Assembly (NCBI GenBank): GCA_905233345.1
Contig: CAJODQ010000005.1
Location: 1 to 63,059, forward strand
DNA length: 63,059 nt
Reading direction: 5' to 3'
Origin: an uncultured Bacteroidales bacterium
Lineage (GTDB): Bacteria > Bacteroidota > Bacteroidia > Bacteroidales > UBA932
This document shows positions 49,816 to 59,934 of the stretch, in pieces. The translations under genes were made by a program, and so were the position numbers. Each line of letters opens with the position of its first letter. The first letter of the stretch is position 1. The notes under the pieces were generated by a model that ran no database searches, was not told the DNA's origin, and saw nothing but the letters and a program-made list of their open reading frames with translations.

Positions 49816-50782
49816 GATGGATAATGCTTTCGGCAAACTTTTCGAGGTTGCGGGTCTGCCAGGGGGCAAAATCGGCCTGTGAGAGCGCATCCAGCGCTTT
49901 TTGGTGCCAGGCCAGGATTTCGGCTTCCGCCGCTTCCTTCACGCCCAGTTCTTCATAGAACATCCGGACGGCCTCTATCTTGAGATCGCGCTCTTCTTCC
50001 CCCAGTTGCATGAGTTTCTCCAGCTGCAGCTTCTGTTCGCTGCCGCAGCGGCGGAAAGTTTCCACCAGCAGCCAGGTCTTTTTGTTGTTCATGATGTCGC
50101 CGCCGATCTTCTTCCCGAAGACCTTCTCGTTGCCAAAGGTATCGAGGTAGTCGTCGGTGATCTGGAAGGCGATGCCCAGCATGTAGCCGAACTTGTAGAG
50201 CGCATCGCACACGCGGATGGGGGCCCCGCCGATCAGGGCGCCCATCTTGGTGGAGCAGGCCAGCAACACGGCGGTCTTCAGTCCGATCATCGACAGGTAG
50301 TCGTCCATCGTGATAAAGGGAAGGTTCTCGAAATCCATGTCGTACTGCTGCCCTTCGCACACCTGCATGGCGGTCTCGGTGAAGAGGTTGATCACCTTGG
50401 GCAGGATATCCTGCGGTGCATACGACAGGTACTTGTACGCCAGGATCGACATCACGTCGCCCGAGAGAATGGCCACTTCCTCATTCCACTTTTTGTAGAC
50501 GGTGGGGTTGCCGCGCCGCGTGTCGGAGCGGTCCATGATATCGTCGTGGATGAGGGTGAATTCGTGGAAAACCTCCAGCGCCATCGCCGGGAAGATGATG
50601 GAATTGCCCATATCCTCGCTCAGCAGGTTGTAGGAGAGCAGGCAGAGCTTGGGGCGGATGCGTTTGCCGCCGATGTCCATCATGTAGCCGATGGGATCAT
50701 ACAGGTTGGAGGGCTCCCGCTTGACATGCTGCAGTTTCGAGCAGTTTTCTACGATGCGGTCAATTTCTTCGAGGGTGTACAT
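49805..50782 (-). CDS. Polyprenyl diphosphate synthase
   Basis: A 325-residue trans-isoprenyl diphosphate synthase. First aspartate motif DDIMD (HDDIMDRSDTRRG) and second DDYLD (ITDDYLDTFG) are intact, with GGKRIRPKL at the N-terminus. Product length (for menaquinone side chains or similar) cannot be read reliably. First gene of a pair with U32. Confidence 0.93.
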   Translation of the reverse strand: MYTLEEIDRIVENCSKLQHVKREPSNLYDPIGYMMDIGGKRIRPKLCLLSYNLLSEDMGNSIIFPAMALEVFHEFTLIHDDIMDRSDTRRGNPTVYKKWNEEVAILSGDVMSILAYKYLSYAPQDILPKVINLFTETAMQVCEGQQYDMDFENLPFITMDDYLSMIGLKTAVLLACSTKMGALIGGAPIRVCDALYKFGYMLGIAFQITDDYLDTFGNEKVFGKKIGGDIMNNKKTWLLVETFRRCGSEQKLQLEKLMQLGEEERDLKIEAVRMFYEELGVKEAAEAEILAWHQKALDALSQADFAPWQTRNLEKFAESIIHREK

Positions 50783-50802
50783 AAACGCAACGATTTATCC
50801 AA

Positions 50803-50810
50803 CAAAGATA
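50803..50810 (-). promoter_or_regulatory. -7 box (TATCTTTG) for the polyprenyl synthase gene
   Basis: Minus-strand TATCTTTG, 20 nt before the ATG at 50782. Confidence 0.6.
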
Positions 50811-50820
50811 AATAATTCCT

Positions 50821-50850
50821 CGTCATTCCGGGCTTGACCCGGAATCTTTT
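50821..50850. repeat. Palindromic repeat in the rsgA promoter region
   Basis: GTCATTCCGGG and CCCGGAATCT around CTTGA. Its TTGAC (50834-50838) falls about 18 nt before the rsgA -7 box, where a -33 element is expected. Confidence 0.85.
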
Positions 50851-50851
50851 G

Positions 50852-50859
50852 TATCTTTG
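50852..50859 (+). promoter_or_regulatory. -7 box (TATCTTTG), near-leaderless, for rsgA
   Basis: TATCTTTG then 5 nt and the rsgA ATG. Confidence 0.65.
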
Positions 50860-50864
50860 TCCCG

Positions 50865-51782
50865 ATGGAAAAAGGCATCGCAACAGTCGTCAAGCATACG
50901 GGCAGCCACTACCTGCTGTCCGTGCTGCCCGAATGGAACCCCTTCCCGGCGGTCATCCGGGGCAAGTTGCGCCTGTCCGGCACCAAGACCACGAACCCCA
51001 TCGCCGTGGGCGACCGCGTGGAATTCGACGGCGAAACCATCACGAAGATACTGCCCCGCAAGAACTACATCATCCGCCGGTCCACCAACCTGAGCCGCGA
51101 GAGCCACATCATCGCCGCCAATCTCGACCGCGTGCTGCTGCTGGTCACCATCATCCTGCCCGAGACCAAGCTGGCCTTCGTCGACCGTTTCCTCGTGACC
51201 TGTGAGGCCTACGGCATCCGCCCCGTGATCGTGATCAACAAGACCGACCTCTATACGGAGCCGGTGCTGCAGGAGCAACTGGCTGATTTCAAGGCCCTCT
51301 ACCGCAATGCGGGCTACGAAGTGCTGGAAATCTCCGCCCGGACGGGCGCGGGGCTGGCCCAGGTGCGGGCCTTGTGCCGCGAAGGCCTGACCCTCTTCTC
51401 CGGGGCTTCCGGCGTGGGCAAATCCTCCCTGCTGAAGGCCCTCGATCCGACCCTCGATCCGAAGATCGGCGAGATTTCGCTCAGCCACCTGCAGGGCAAA
51501 CATACCACCACTTTCTACGAGATGCATCCGCTGTCGGGCGGAGGTTACGTCATTGACACGCCGGGCATCCGGGGCTTCGGCCTGGTCGACATCGAGGCCG
51601 AAGAGCTGAGCACGTACTTTCCCGAGATGCTGCGTGTGATGGACGACTGCCGCTTCAAGCCCTGCACCCACACGCACGAGCCGGGCTGTGCCGTCAAGGC
51701 CGCGCTGGAAGACGGGACCATCTCGCCCGAACGCTACAGCTCCTATCTGGGGATGCTGGAAGAAGAGCACAAGTACCGCTAA
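50865..51782 (+). CDS. rsgA: Ribosome small subunit-dependent GTPase A
   Basis: A 305-residue circularly permuted GTPase that checks 30S maturation. N-terminal OB-fold (about 5-70), G4 motif NKTD before the P-loop GASGVGKSS (about 180-188), G3 DTPG, and a C-terminal zinc-binding segment (CRFKPCTHTHEPGC). The MATE gene starts at the base after its stop codon. Confidence 0.95.
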   Translation: MEKGIATVVKHTGSHYLLSVLPEWNPFPAVIRGKLRLSGTKTTNPIAVGDRVEFDGETITKILPRKNYIIRRSTNLSRESHIIAANLDRVLLLVTIILPETKLAFVDRFLVTCEAYGIRPVIVINKTDLYTEPVLQEQLADFKALYRNAGYEVLEISARTGAGLAQVRALCREGLTLFSGASGVGKSSLLKALDPTLDPKIGEISLSHLQGKHTTTFYEMHPLSGGGYVIDTPGIRGFGLVDIEAEELSTYFPEMLRVMDDCRFKPCTHTHEPGCAVKAALEDGTISPERYSSYLGMLEEEHKYR

Positions 51783-53102
51783 ATGGCCTTTCGCAATCCG
51801 ATCAACCGCGAAGTGGTCCGCCTCGCCGTGCCGAGCATCCTGGCCAACATCACGGTGCCCCTGGTGGGTATCGTGGACACGGCTATTGCCGGGCACCTGG
51901 GCGATGCGGTGCTGATCGGCGGCATTGCCGTCGGCACCATGCTCTTCGACCTGCTCTACTGGAACATGGGCTTCCTGCGGGTCGGTACGGGCGGCATCAC
52001 GGCGCAGGCGTATGGCCGGGGCGACATGAACGCCTCGATCGGCACTTTTTCGCAGGGGATTGCGACGGCGCTCGTGGCCTCCATGCTGGTGCTGGCCATC
52101 CAGTGGATCTTCGCCGAGGGCATGTTCCTGCTGGTGGACTGCTCGCCCGAGGTGGAGCGCATCGCCCGCAACTATTTCTTCATCCGTGTCTGGGCAGCGC
52201 CCGCCACGCTCTCGCTCTTCGTATTCAAGGGCTGGTTCATCGGCATGCAGAATACGGTGTTCCCGATGATCGTCGACCTGTGGGTGAATATCGTCAATAT
52301 GCTGGCGAGCTGGCTGCTGTCGTTCTATACACCGTTGGGGATCAGTGGTGTGGCCGTTGGTACGCTGGTGGCGCAGTGGACGGGGCTGGTGCTGGCATTC
52401 CTGCTGATGCGCTCCCGTTACCGGCCGCTGATGAAGCAGACCACCATCCTGCACAGCATGAAATGGAAGTATTTCAAAGGCTTCTTCTCGGTCAACAGTT
52501 TCCTGTTCATCCGCTCGCTGCTGATGCTGGTGGTGTACGAGGGTTTCACGATCTTCGCCGCCCGCTTCGGCGACGTGGAACTGGCCGTCAGTTCGGTGAT
52601 GATGCATCTGCTGCTGCTTTACTCCTATTTCGTCGACGGATTCGCTTATGCCGGCGAGGCGCTGACGGGGCGGTTCATCGGGGAGCAGGACCGACCGTCC
52701 CTGAACGAAACGGTCAAATATACTTTCTTCTGGGGCGGGGTCATCGGGGTGATTTCGACGGTCGCGTACGCCGTTTTTCCGCGGGCCATCATCGGCATCC
52801 TGACCGACAATCCGGAGGTTATCGCGGCCAGCGAGCCCTATCTGTTCTGGTTGCTGCTCATGCCCCTGCTCAGCTGTGTCGCTTTCATCTGGGATGGCAT
52901 TTATGTGGGCGCTACGGCCTCGCGTTCGCTGATGATCTGCATGATCTGGTCGGCCGGCCTGTTCATCGCCTCCTTCTACCTCTGTGCTCCGCACTACGGC
53001 CCTCAGGCCCTTTACATCGCCTACTTCGTCCACCTGGTCGTCCGCTCAGTTTACATGACCCTCGCCGCCCGCAGAAGCGTCTGGTCGAAGATTCTGGCTT
53101 AG
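51783..53102 (+). CDS. MATE family efflux transporter (DinF-like)
   Basis: A 439-residue protein with twelve predicted helices in two halves. The start (NREVVRLAVPSILANITVPL) and GGIAVGTMLFDLLYWNMGFL are typical of the DinF branch. It would export cationic drugs or other organic substrates with Na+ or H+. Coupled to rsgA with no gap (TAAATG). Confidence 0.92.
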   Translation: MAFRNPINREVVRLAVPSILANITVPLVGIVDTAIAGHLGDAVLIGGIAVGTMLFDLLYWNMGFLRVGTGGITAQAYGRGDMNASIGTFSQGIATALVASMLVLAIQWIFAEGMFLLVDCSPEVERIARNYFFIRVWAAPATLSLFVFKGWFIGMQNTVFPMIVDLWVNIVNMLASWLLSFYTPLGISGVAVGTLVAQWTGLVLAFLLMRSRYRPLMKQTTILHSMKWKYFKGFFSVNSFLFIRSLLMLVVYEGFTIFAARFGDVELAVSSVMMHLLLLYSYFVDGFAYAGEALTGRFIGEQDRPSLNETVKYTFFWGGVIGVISTVAYAVFPRAIIGILTDNPEVIAASEPYLFWLLLMPLLSCVAFIWDGIYVGATASRSLMICMIWSAGLFIASFYLCAPHYGPQALYIAYFVHLVVRSVYMTLAARRSVWSKILA

Positions 53103-53197
53103 GGGTCGTGAAACTTGCGATTTCGAAGAAAAAGCTTCGCTTTCTTGAAAATTTTTCGCAAATTTGTGGATACGTTTGAAAATTTAAACACAACGCC

Positions 53198-54424
53198 ATG
53201 ACCATCACCCCCAACGCCCAGAAGTACATCGATCAGGAAGATCGCTACGGTGCGCATAACTATCATCCACTGCCCGTTGTCCTCGCCAAAGGCAAAGGTC
53301 CCTTCGTATGGGATGTCGACGGCAAACGCTATTTCGATTTTCTCTCGGCTTATTCGGCCGTGAACCAGGGTCACTGCCACCCGAAGATCGTCAAGGCCCT
53401 CACCGACCAGGCCCAGAATCTGTGCCTGACCTCCCGCGCCTTCTATAACGACTGCCTCGGCCCTTACGAGGAATTCGCCACCAAGTTCTTCGGCTACGAC
53501 AAGCTGCTGCCGATGAACTCCGGCGCCGAAGCGGTGGAGACCGCCCTGAAACTGGCCCGCCGCTGGGGTTACGTGGTCAAAGGCATTCCGGAGAACGAGG
53601 CCCTGATCATTGTGTGTGACGGCAATTTCCACGGCCGCACCATCACCATCGTCACCATGTCGAACGATCCGGACAGCTACTACAACTACGGTCCGTTCAC
53701 CCCGGGCTTCATCAAAATCCCGTACAACGACACGGAATCGCTGAAGAAAGTCCTCGACGAGAAAGGCGACAAGGTCTGCGCCATGATCGTGGAACCCATC
53801 CAGGGCGAGGCCGGCGTCTATGTGCCGGACGATGGCTATATCAAGAAATGCTACGACCTCTGCCACGCGCACAACGTGCTCTTCATCGCCGACGAGGTGC
53901 AGACGGGTATCGCCCGTACCGGCAAGATGTTCGCCTGCGACCATGAAGGCGTGCGTCCCGACATGATTACCATCGGCAAAGCCCTCTCCGGCGGTGTGCT
54001 GCCCGTCTCGGCCGTGCTGGCAGACGACGAGATCATGCTGACCATCAAGCCGGGTGAACACGGTTCGACCTTCGGCGGCTTCCCGCTCGCAGCCAAGGTG
54101 GCCGTGGCGGCCCTCGAGGTGATCCGCGACGAGCACCTCACCGAAAACGCCGCCCGCCTGGGCGTCATCTTCCGCGAGGAGATCGGTAAGATCAAATCGC
54201 CGTACTTCAAGTCGGTCCGCGGCAAGGGTCTGCTCAACGCCGTGATCACCGAGCCGCAGAACGGCATCGAAGCGTGGGACATCTGCCTGAAGATGGCGGA
54301 AAAGGGCCTGCTCGCCAAGCCGACGCACCGCCACATCATCCGCTTCGCTCCGCCGTTGGTCATCACCGAGGCGCAGCTCCGCGAGGCCATCGGCATCATC
54401 AAGGACGTCTTCGAAAATATGTAA
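53198..54424 (+). CDS. rocD: Ornithine aminotransferase
   Basis: A 408-residue class III PLP aminotransferase that turns ornithine and 2-oxoglutarate into glutamate semialdehyde and glutamate. [19 protein letters not shown], the aspartate in ADEVQTG and the PLP lysine in IGKALSGG are present. The N-terminal [16 protein letters not shown] is specific to this enzyme. It faces argF and arcC across a shared terminator. No TAnnTTTG box is found in 53103-53197, which is AT-rich with an AAGAAA/TTTCTT inverted repeat. Confidence 0.95.
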   Translation: MTITPNAQKYIDQEDRYGAHNYHPLPVVLAKGKGPFVWDVDGKRYFDFLSAYSAVNQGHCHPKIVKALTDQAQNLCLTSRAFYNDCLGPYEEFATKFFGYDKLLPMNSGAEAVETALKLARRWGYVVKGIPENEALIIVCDGNFHGRTITIVTMSNDPDSYYNYGPFTPGFIKIPYNDTESLKKVLDEKGDKVCAMIVEPIQGEAGVYVPDDGYIKKCYDLCHAHNVLFIADEVQTGIARTGKMFACDHEGVRPDMITIGKALSGGVLPVSAVLADDEIMLTIKPGEHGSTFGGFPLAAKVAVAALEVIRDEHLTENAARLGVIFREEIGKIKSPYFKSVRGKGLLNAVITEPQNGIEAWDICLKMAEKGLLAKPTHRHIIRFAPPLVITEAQLREAIGIIKDVFENM

Positions 54425-54453
54425 AAAAAAAGAGGCCCGCGGGCCTCTTTTTT
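54425..54453. terminator. Bidirectional terminator between rocD and argF
   Basis: Palindrome GAGGCCCG/CGGGCCTC flanked by a run of A on the left and a run of T on the right. Confidence 0.92.
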
Positions 54454-54476
54454 AATGGTCTTCCGAGGAAGGGATT

Positions 54477-55478
54477 CTAGTCGCCCAGCGTAGCGACCAT
54501 CACCGCCTTGATCGTGTGCATGCGGTTTTCGGCTTCGTCGAAGACGATGCTGTTTTCGCTTTCGAAGACGTCTTCCGTCACTTCGATGCCGTCGAGGCCG
54601 AACTTTTTGTGCACGTCGCGGCCGGCCTGGGTCTCCAGGTTGTGGTAGGACGGCAGGCAGTGCATGAACTTGCACTTCGGGTTGCCGGTGCGCTCCATCA
54701 TCTTCTTGTTGACCTGGTAGGGCATCAGCAGATTGATGCGCTCCTTCCAGACCTCGTCGGGCTCGCCCATGGATACCCAGATATCGGTGTAGAGGAAATC
54801 GCAGCCCTTCACGCCAGCGTCCACATCGTCGGTCAGGGTGAGCTTCGCGCCCGTCTCGGCAGCGATCTTGCGGCAGGTCTCCACGAGTTCCGGGTTCGGC
54901 CAGAGCGACTTCGGGGCCACGATGCGCACGTCCATGCCCATCTTGCAGCCGCCCACCATCAGGGAGTTGCCCATGTTGAAGCGGGCGTCACCCAGGTAGG
55001 CATAAGAAACCTGGCTGAGCGGCTTGTCCACATGTTCGCTCATGGTCAGGAAGTCGGCGAGGACCTGCGTGGGATGGAACTCATTGGTCAGGCCGTTCCA
55101 CACCGGGACGCCCGAATATTCGGCGAGCTGCTCCACGGTGGTCTGCGCGAAGCCGCGGTATTCGATGCCGTCGAACATGCGGCCGAGCACGCGGGCGGTG
55201 TCTTTCATGGACTCTTTGATACCGATCTGCGAGCCGGAAGGGCCCAAGTAGGTGACATGGGCGCCCTGGTCGTAGGCCGCCACTTCGAAGGCACAGCGGG
55301 TGCGGGTGGAGGTCTTTTCGAAGATGAGGGCGATGTTCTTGCCCTTCATGCGCGGTTGTTCGGTGCCCGTGTATTTGGCGCGCTTCAGGTCGCGGGCCAG
55401 GTCGAGGAGATACTGTATTTCCCTGGGGGTGAAGTCGAGCAGCTTGAGGAAGCTGCGGTTTCTGAGGTTGTAAGCCAT
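54477..55478 (-). CDS. argF: Ornithine carbamoyltransferase
   Basis: A 333-residue transcarbamoylase linking ornithine plus carbamoyl phosphate with citrulline. The carbamoyl-phosphate motif [19 protein letters not shown] and the ornithine-site HCLP are intact. Adjacent arcC suggests it can run toward ornithine and carbamoyl phosphate (catabolic), which is inference. The ATG at 55478 matches the normal N-terminus ([17 protein letters not shown]). Confidence 0.93.
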   Translation of the reverse strand: MAYNLRNRSFLKLLDFTPREIQYLLDLARDLKRAKYTGTEQPRMKGKNIALIFEKTSTRTRCAFEVAAYDQGAHVTYLGPSGSQIGIKESMKDTARVLGRMFDGIEYRGFAQTTVEQLAEYSGVPVWNGLTNEFHPTQVLADFLTMSEHVDKPLSQVSYAYLGDARFNMGNSLMVGGCKMGMDVRIVAPKSLWPNPELVETCRKIAAETGAKLTLTDDVDAGVKGCDFLYTDIWVSMGEPDEVWKERINLLMPYQVNKKMMERTGNPKCKFMHCLPSYHNLETQAGRDVHKKFGLDGIEVTEDVFESENSIVFDEAENRMHTIKAVMVATLGD

Positions 55479-55501
55479 GTTTTTATTGATAAAGTGTTGT
55501 T

Positions 55502-56443
55502 TTATTTGACGATACGGGTGCCGCAGGCCGGGTTGTCGAGCTGGCCGGCTTCGGTGATGACACATTCTTTGCCGCCGTTCTCCACGAAGAGGATGCCGGC
55601 CCGGACTTTCGGGGCCATGGAGCCTTCCGTGAAATGGCCTTCGGCCAGGAATTGCTTCGCCTCGGCCACGGTAATGACATCGAGGGCGCGCTCGTTGGGT
55701 TTGCGGAAATTGAGGTAGACCTTCGGGACGTCGGTGAGGATATAGAACTCCTGGGCGCCGATCTGCGTGGCGCAGAGCGCCGATGCGAGGTCCTTGTCGA
55801 TGACGGCTTCCACACCGCTGCGCAGGCCATCCTTTTCGATGACGGGAATGCCGCCACCTCCGACCGTAACCACGATGTGCCCGGCGTCTGCCAGCTGCTT
55901 GACAATATCGATATTGTTGATCTTGAGCGGCTTGGGCGATGCGACCACTTTGCGCCAGCCGTTGCCCTTGGGGTCTTCGCGGTAGATGGCGCCGGTTTCG
56001 GCGTGGAGGCGATCCGCCTCTTCCTTGGTGTAATAGGGCCCCACGGGTTTGGTGGGGTTCCGGAACATGGGGTCGTCCTTGTCAACGACCACTTGCGTGA
56101 CGATCGACACGACGTTGCGCTGCAGACCGTGCTGCACCAGCACGCGGTTCATGCCCTGCTCGATCAGGTAGGCGATCGACCCCTGGGTCTCCGCGCCGCA
56201 GAAATCCATGGGCATGGCCGCCACGCCAAAGGCTTTCTTGCCGGCCTCGTGTTGCAGCATCACGTTGCCCACCTGGGGCCCGTTGCCGTGGCCGATGACC
56301 ACGTCGTAGCCGCGTTCCAACAAATGGTATAACTGCCCGCAAGTCTGTTCGACATTGGCGAGCTGTTCCTGATACGTGCCTTTCTGCCCGCTGCGCAAGA
56401 GCGCGTTGCCGCCGAAAGCCACCATAGCCAGATGCTTTTTCAT
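55502..56443 (-). CDS. arcC: Carbamate kinase
   Basis: A 313-residue kinase that makes ATP from carbamoyl phosphate and [21 protein letters not shown], the [12 protein letters not shown] motif and [12 protein letters not shown] are present. First gene of arcC-argF. With rocD opposite, this is a citrulline/ornithine energy branch; arginine deiminase is not in the window. Confidence 0.95.
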   Translation of the reverse strand: MKKHLAMVAFGGNALLRSGQKGTYQEQLANVEQTCGQLYHLLERGYDVVIGHGNGPQVGNVMLQHEAGKKAFGVAAMPMDFCGAETQGSIAYLIEQGMNRVLVQHGLQRNVVSIVTQVVVDKDDPMFRNPTKPVGPYYTKEEADRLHAETGAIYREDPKGNGWRKVVASPKPLKINNIDIVKQLADAGHIVVTVGGGGIPVIEKDGLRSGVEAVIDKDLASALCATQIGAQEFYILTDVPKVYLNFRKPNERALDVITVAEAKQFLAEGHFTEGSMAPKVRAGILFVENGGKECVITEAGQLDNPACGTRIVK

Positions 56444-56473
56444 ATATGAGGGAGGAGTGTTGTATTATTCCTA

Positions 56474-56481
56474 CAAAGTTA
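56474..56481 (-). promoter_or_regulatory. -7 box (TAACTTTG) for arcC-argF
   Basis: Minus-strand TAACTTTG, 30 nt before the arcC ATG. Confidence 0.6.
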
Positions 56482-56482
56482 T

Positions 56483-56490
56483 TACTTTTG
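56483..56490 (+). promoter_or_regulatory. -7 box (TACTTTTG) for the outer-membrane module
   Basis: TACTTTTG, 43 nt before the ATG at 56534. The divergent box lies 1 nt away. Confidence 0.5.
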
Positions 56491-56533
56491 TTCGTTGCAC
56501 GCAACATTTCGTTGCCGCTTGCATCTTATTAAT

Positions 56534-57268
56534 ATGAAAAAGATCGTTGCGCTCATTCTTTGCCTGGCTGTCGGGGAAATGCTCTTCCCGGGCCTGGCAC
56601 GCGCGCAGGACGACTATACCCTCTTCCGGCGCGGAGCCGGTGAGGCGTCCCTCCTGTACCGGGGACACAAGTCTTTCGATTACTACATGCTCTACAACGG
56701 AACGCCCTTCCTGGAAACGCCGGTGTTCCGTCCCGGGACGGTGGTTTACAACAGCAAGTTGTACAGCGGGGTGGAACTCAACATCGACGCGTCGCGCCAG
56801 GAATTGATCGTGCGCATCGGAAAAGGTGTGTCCAACAAGGTATTGGGGCGCGAATTCGTGGAGCAGTGCACCATCGACGGTCGCCGCTTCCTGAACCTGC
56901 AGTACCACATGGGGCCGTCGGCCCCTGACGGCTACTGGGAAGTGCTCTACGACGGGCGTAACAAGGTACTGCGCCGCGTCAAAAAGAAGCTTGAACAGGA
57001 CGTTGACGGCAGCAGGCGCGACCAGACCCACTATGACGGCGCGTACCGCTACGACGTGTATCAGACCTTCACCTATTCGGCGGACTTTTGCTACCTGACG
57101 GAAGATGGCCGTGTCATCCCGTGCCGCCGCCGCAAAGACGTCCTCAAGCTGGTGGACAAATCCCAGCGGAGCGAAGTGCGCCGATACATTCGTCAACTGG
57201 AGCGGACGGATATGCTGCCTTTCAGCAGTTATTTCGTGGCCGTGGCCCATTACCTGGAAACGCGATGA
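56534..57268 (+). CDS. Secreted protein of unknown function, first gene of the TonB module
   Basis: A 244-residue exported protein (signal peptide about residues 1-24, ending at ARAQ). The body looks all-beta at first (YNGTPFLETPVF, GVELNIDASRQELIVRI) and ends in a basic helical tail (RRKDVLKLVDKSQRSEVRRY). No family is recognised. It overlaps the TonB receptor by 4 nt (ATGA), so it is probably made with it and may help its assembly or act as periplasmic partner; this is inference. Confidence 0.7.
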   Translation: MKKIVALILCLAVGEMLFPGLARAQDDYTLFRRGAGEASLLYRGHKSFDYYMLYNGTPFLETPVFRPGTVVYNSKLYSGVELNIDASRQELIVRIGKGVSNKVLGREFVEQCTIDGRRFLNLQYHMGPSAPDGYWEVLYDGRNKVLRRVKKKLEQDVDGSRRDQTHYDGAYRYDVYQTFTYSADFCYLTEDGRVIPCRRRKDVLKLVDKSQRSEVRRYIRQLERTDMLPFSSYFVAVAHYLETR

Positions 57269-59934
57269 AAAAACTGATCCTGCTCCTGTCCCTCATGGCT
57301 GCCCTTTGCTGCAGCTTTCCGCTCCAGGCCCAGCAGCCTATCGGAACGGGCTTCGGCGTGTATAAGGTCGGGATCGACGAGCTGGTCCACTTCATCCGCA
57401 CAGAGATCTCGCCCGACGTATACTGCGTGCGCGACACCTCCGACCACAAGAACTATACGATCCGCGTGCCGCGGGAGGAATTCCTGCAGCGGGCCTTCGA
57501 AGAACTCACGGCCAACGGCTACACGATCACCCGCTACGACGGCAAATACTTTATCGTCCGGGGCAAGGACATCGCCACCCAGCTGCCCCTGGGCTATTTC
57601 GAAGACCGCAAGCCGGCCGTGGACACGGCCTTCCAGAAATATCTGAGTGACCAGACCACGGTCATGACCTTCCAGAACAAGGTCTACGAGATCGGTGACC
57701 CGGACACCCGGCAGAAAGCCAGCAAGGCCACTGTGCGCGGCTATGTGCGCGATGTGTCAAGCGGTGAGCCGCTGGTGGGCGTGTCGGTCTATCTCGATGA
57801 CGGAAAATCCTATACCCAGACCGACGCCTACGGCTTCTACAAGATGACAGTCCCCACGGGCCCCGGCAAGCTGGGTTTCAGCGGCTATTCGCTGGAGGAC
57901 ATGAAGCTTGATCTGGTGGTTTACGGCGATGGTGCGCTCGACGTGGTGATGAAAGAGAAAGTCTTTACGCTCAAAGGCGCCGTGGTGACCTCCGAGAGCA
58001 TGTCGCAGCACCGTACCCCGAAGATGGGTGTGGAAGTGGTGCGCATGAGCACCATCAAGAACGTGCCGGTGGTCTTCGGCGAGGCCGATGCCCTGAAGGT
58101 GGTAATGACGCTGCCGGGCGTCAAGTCGGTGGGCGAGGCGTCGAGCGGATTCAACGTGCGCGGCGGCTCCACCGACCAGAACCTCATCCTCTTCAACGAA
58201 GGGACCGTCTACAACCCGAACCACATGTTCGGTATTCTCTCGTCGTTCAACCCCGACGTGATCAACGACGTGGAACTGTACAAAAGCTCGATTCCCGCGC
58301 AGTACGGCGGGCGCATCTCCTCGGTGCTGGAGGTCCGCAGCCGCGACGGCAACAGCAAGAAAGTGCAGGGTTCCCTGGGCCTGGGTCTGCTGACGAGCCG
58401 ACTCCACCTCGAGGGTCCGCTCGTAAAGGACCGCACGACCTTCATCCTGGGCGGCCGCACCACCTATTCCAACTGGATCTTCAAGCTGCTGCCCGAAAAC
58501 AGCAACTACCACGGCGGCAAAGCTTCCTTCCAGGACGCCAACCTGGGGATCACGCACAAGATCAATGAGCGCAACACGATTCATGCCTACGGCTACTGGT
58601 CCCGCGACAAATTCAGCTTCAGCAACGATACGATCTTCCGCTACCGCAACATCAACGGAGCGCTGAAGTGGCACAGCATTTTCAACGACCGGCACTCCAT
58701 GACCGTCACCGCGGGATATGACAGCTACCACTATGGCATTGAGGATACCTTCAACAAGCATGCGGCCTACACGCTCAACACGGCGGTGGACCAATATTTC
58801 ACCAAGCTCAACTTCAAATATTCGCTCAACAATGCCCATACCTTCACCTATGGATTCAACGCCACGGTATACGACCTGAATCCGGGATCCCTCAAGCCCG
58901 TGGGCGATTCGTCGCTGGTGCTGGGCCGCGACCTGGACCGGGAGCGCGCCGTTGAGGCGGCGCTCTACGTGAGCGACACCTGGATCCTGGGTGAGCATCT
59001 ATCGATCGAGGCGGGCCTGCGCTGGTCGCAGTTCCTGCGCAAGGGCAACCATCGCTTCCATGGCGGCCCTGAATTTCGTATTTCGGGCAAATATTCCTTC
59101 AATGATGTGACGAGCGTCAAGGCGGGCTTCAACACGATGCGGCAGTATATCCACATGATTTCCAACAGCATCAACGTGTCGCCCACCGACAGCTGGCGCC
59201 TGGCCAGCGACCAGCTCCGTCCCCAGACAGGCTGGCAGGCCGCGGCGGGGGTCTACCGCACGTTGCTCGACAATACCCTCGACCTCTCGCTGGAAGCCTA
59301 CTACAAGCGCGTCAAGCACTTCATCGACTACAAGAGCGGCGCCGTGCTGGTGATGAACCCCAACCTGGCCGACGACCTCGTCGAGACGGAAAACCGCTCT
59401 TACGGCGTGGAGTTCATGGCCAAGAAGGCGGTGGGCAAACTCAATGGATGGATATCCTATACGTATTCCCGCTCGCGCCTGCGTGAGATGCAAGACCGCG
59501 GCATCTATACCATCAACAACGGTGAATGGTACAACGCGCCCTACGACAAGCCGCATGACGTGAAGGTGGTGGCGAACTATAAGTTCACCCACCGCTACAG
59601 CATCTCGGCCAACCTCGACTACGCCACGGGCCGTCCGGTCACCATTCCGGTGGGCCGCTATTACTACCAGGACGGCATGCGCCTGGTCTACTCCGAACGC
59701 AACGGCTACCGTATCCCCGACTACTTCCGCCTCGACCTGGCGCTGATCATCGAGCCGAGCCACTATCTGAAGAAACTGACCCACATGTCCTTCACCATCG
59801 GCTGCTACAATGTCACCGGCCGGAAGAACCCGTATTCGGTGTACTACACGTCCGAAGGAGGGAACATCAGCGGACATATGCTGAGCGTGTTCGCCACCCA
59901 GATCCCCTATGTCAACTTCAATCTGAAATTCTGA
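57265..59934 (+). CDS. TonB-dependent receptor with STN and carboxypeptidase-regulatory-like domains
   Basis: An 889-residue outer-membrane receptor. Signal peptide (about 1-22), STN/secretin-like domain (about 25-100), CarboxypepD_reg-like domain (about 150-215; VRGYVRDVSSGEPLVGVSVY), plug (about 250-380; FNVRGGSTDQNLILFNEG) and 22-strand barrel to the C-terminal LKF. It takes up an unknown ligand with energy from TonB. An STN domain often signals to an anti-sigma factor, but none is nearby. The DUF4249 gene overlaps its stop by one base. Confidence 0.92.
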   Translation: MKKLILLLSLMAALCCSFPLQAQQPIGTGFGVYKVGIDELVHFIRTEISPDVYCVRDTSDHKNYTIRVPREEFLQRAFEELTANGYTITRYDGKYFIVRGKDIATQLPLGYFEDRKPAVDTAFQKYLSDQTTVMTFQNKVYEIGDPDTRQKASKATVRGYVRDVSSGEPLVGVSVYLDDGKSYTQTDAYGFYKMTVPTGPGKLGFSGYSLEDMKLDLVVYGDGALDVVMKEKVFTLKGAVVTSESMSQHRTPKMGVEVVRMSTIKNVPVVFGEADALKVVMTLPGVKSVGEASSGFNVRGGSTDQNLILFNEGTVYNPNHMFGILSSFNPDVINDVELYKSSIPAQYGGRISSVLEVRSRDGNSKKVQGSLGLGLLTSRLHLEGPLVKDRTTFILGGRTTYSNWIFKLLPENSNYHGGKASFQDANLGITHKINERNTIHAYGYWSRDKFSFSNDTIFRYRNINGALKWHSIFNDRHSMTVTAGYDSYHYGIEDTFNKHAAYTLNTAVDQYFTKLNFKYSLNNAHTFTYGFNATVYDLNPGSLKPVGDSSLVLGRDLDRERAVEAALYVSDTWILGEHLSIEAGLRWSQFLRKGNHRFHGGPEFRISGKYSFNDVTSVKAGFNTMRQYIHMISNSINVSPTDSWRLASDQLRPQTGWQAAAGVYRTLLDNTLDLSLEAYYKRVKHFIDYKSGAVLVMNPNLADDLVETENRSYGVEFMAKKAVGKLNGWISYTYSRSRLREMQDRGIYTINNGEWYNAPYDKPHDVKVVANYKFTHRYSISANLDYATGRPVTIPVGRYYYQDGMRLVYSERNGYRIPDYFRLDLALIIEPSHYLKKLTHMSFTIGCYNVTGRKNPYSVYYTSEGGNISGHMLSVFATQIPYVNFNLKF

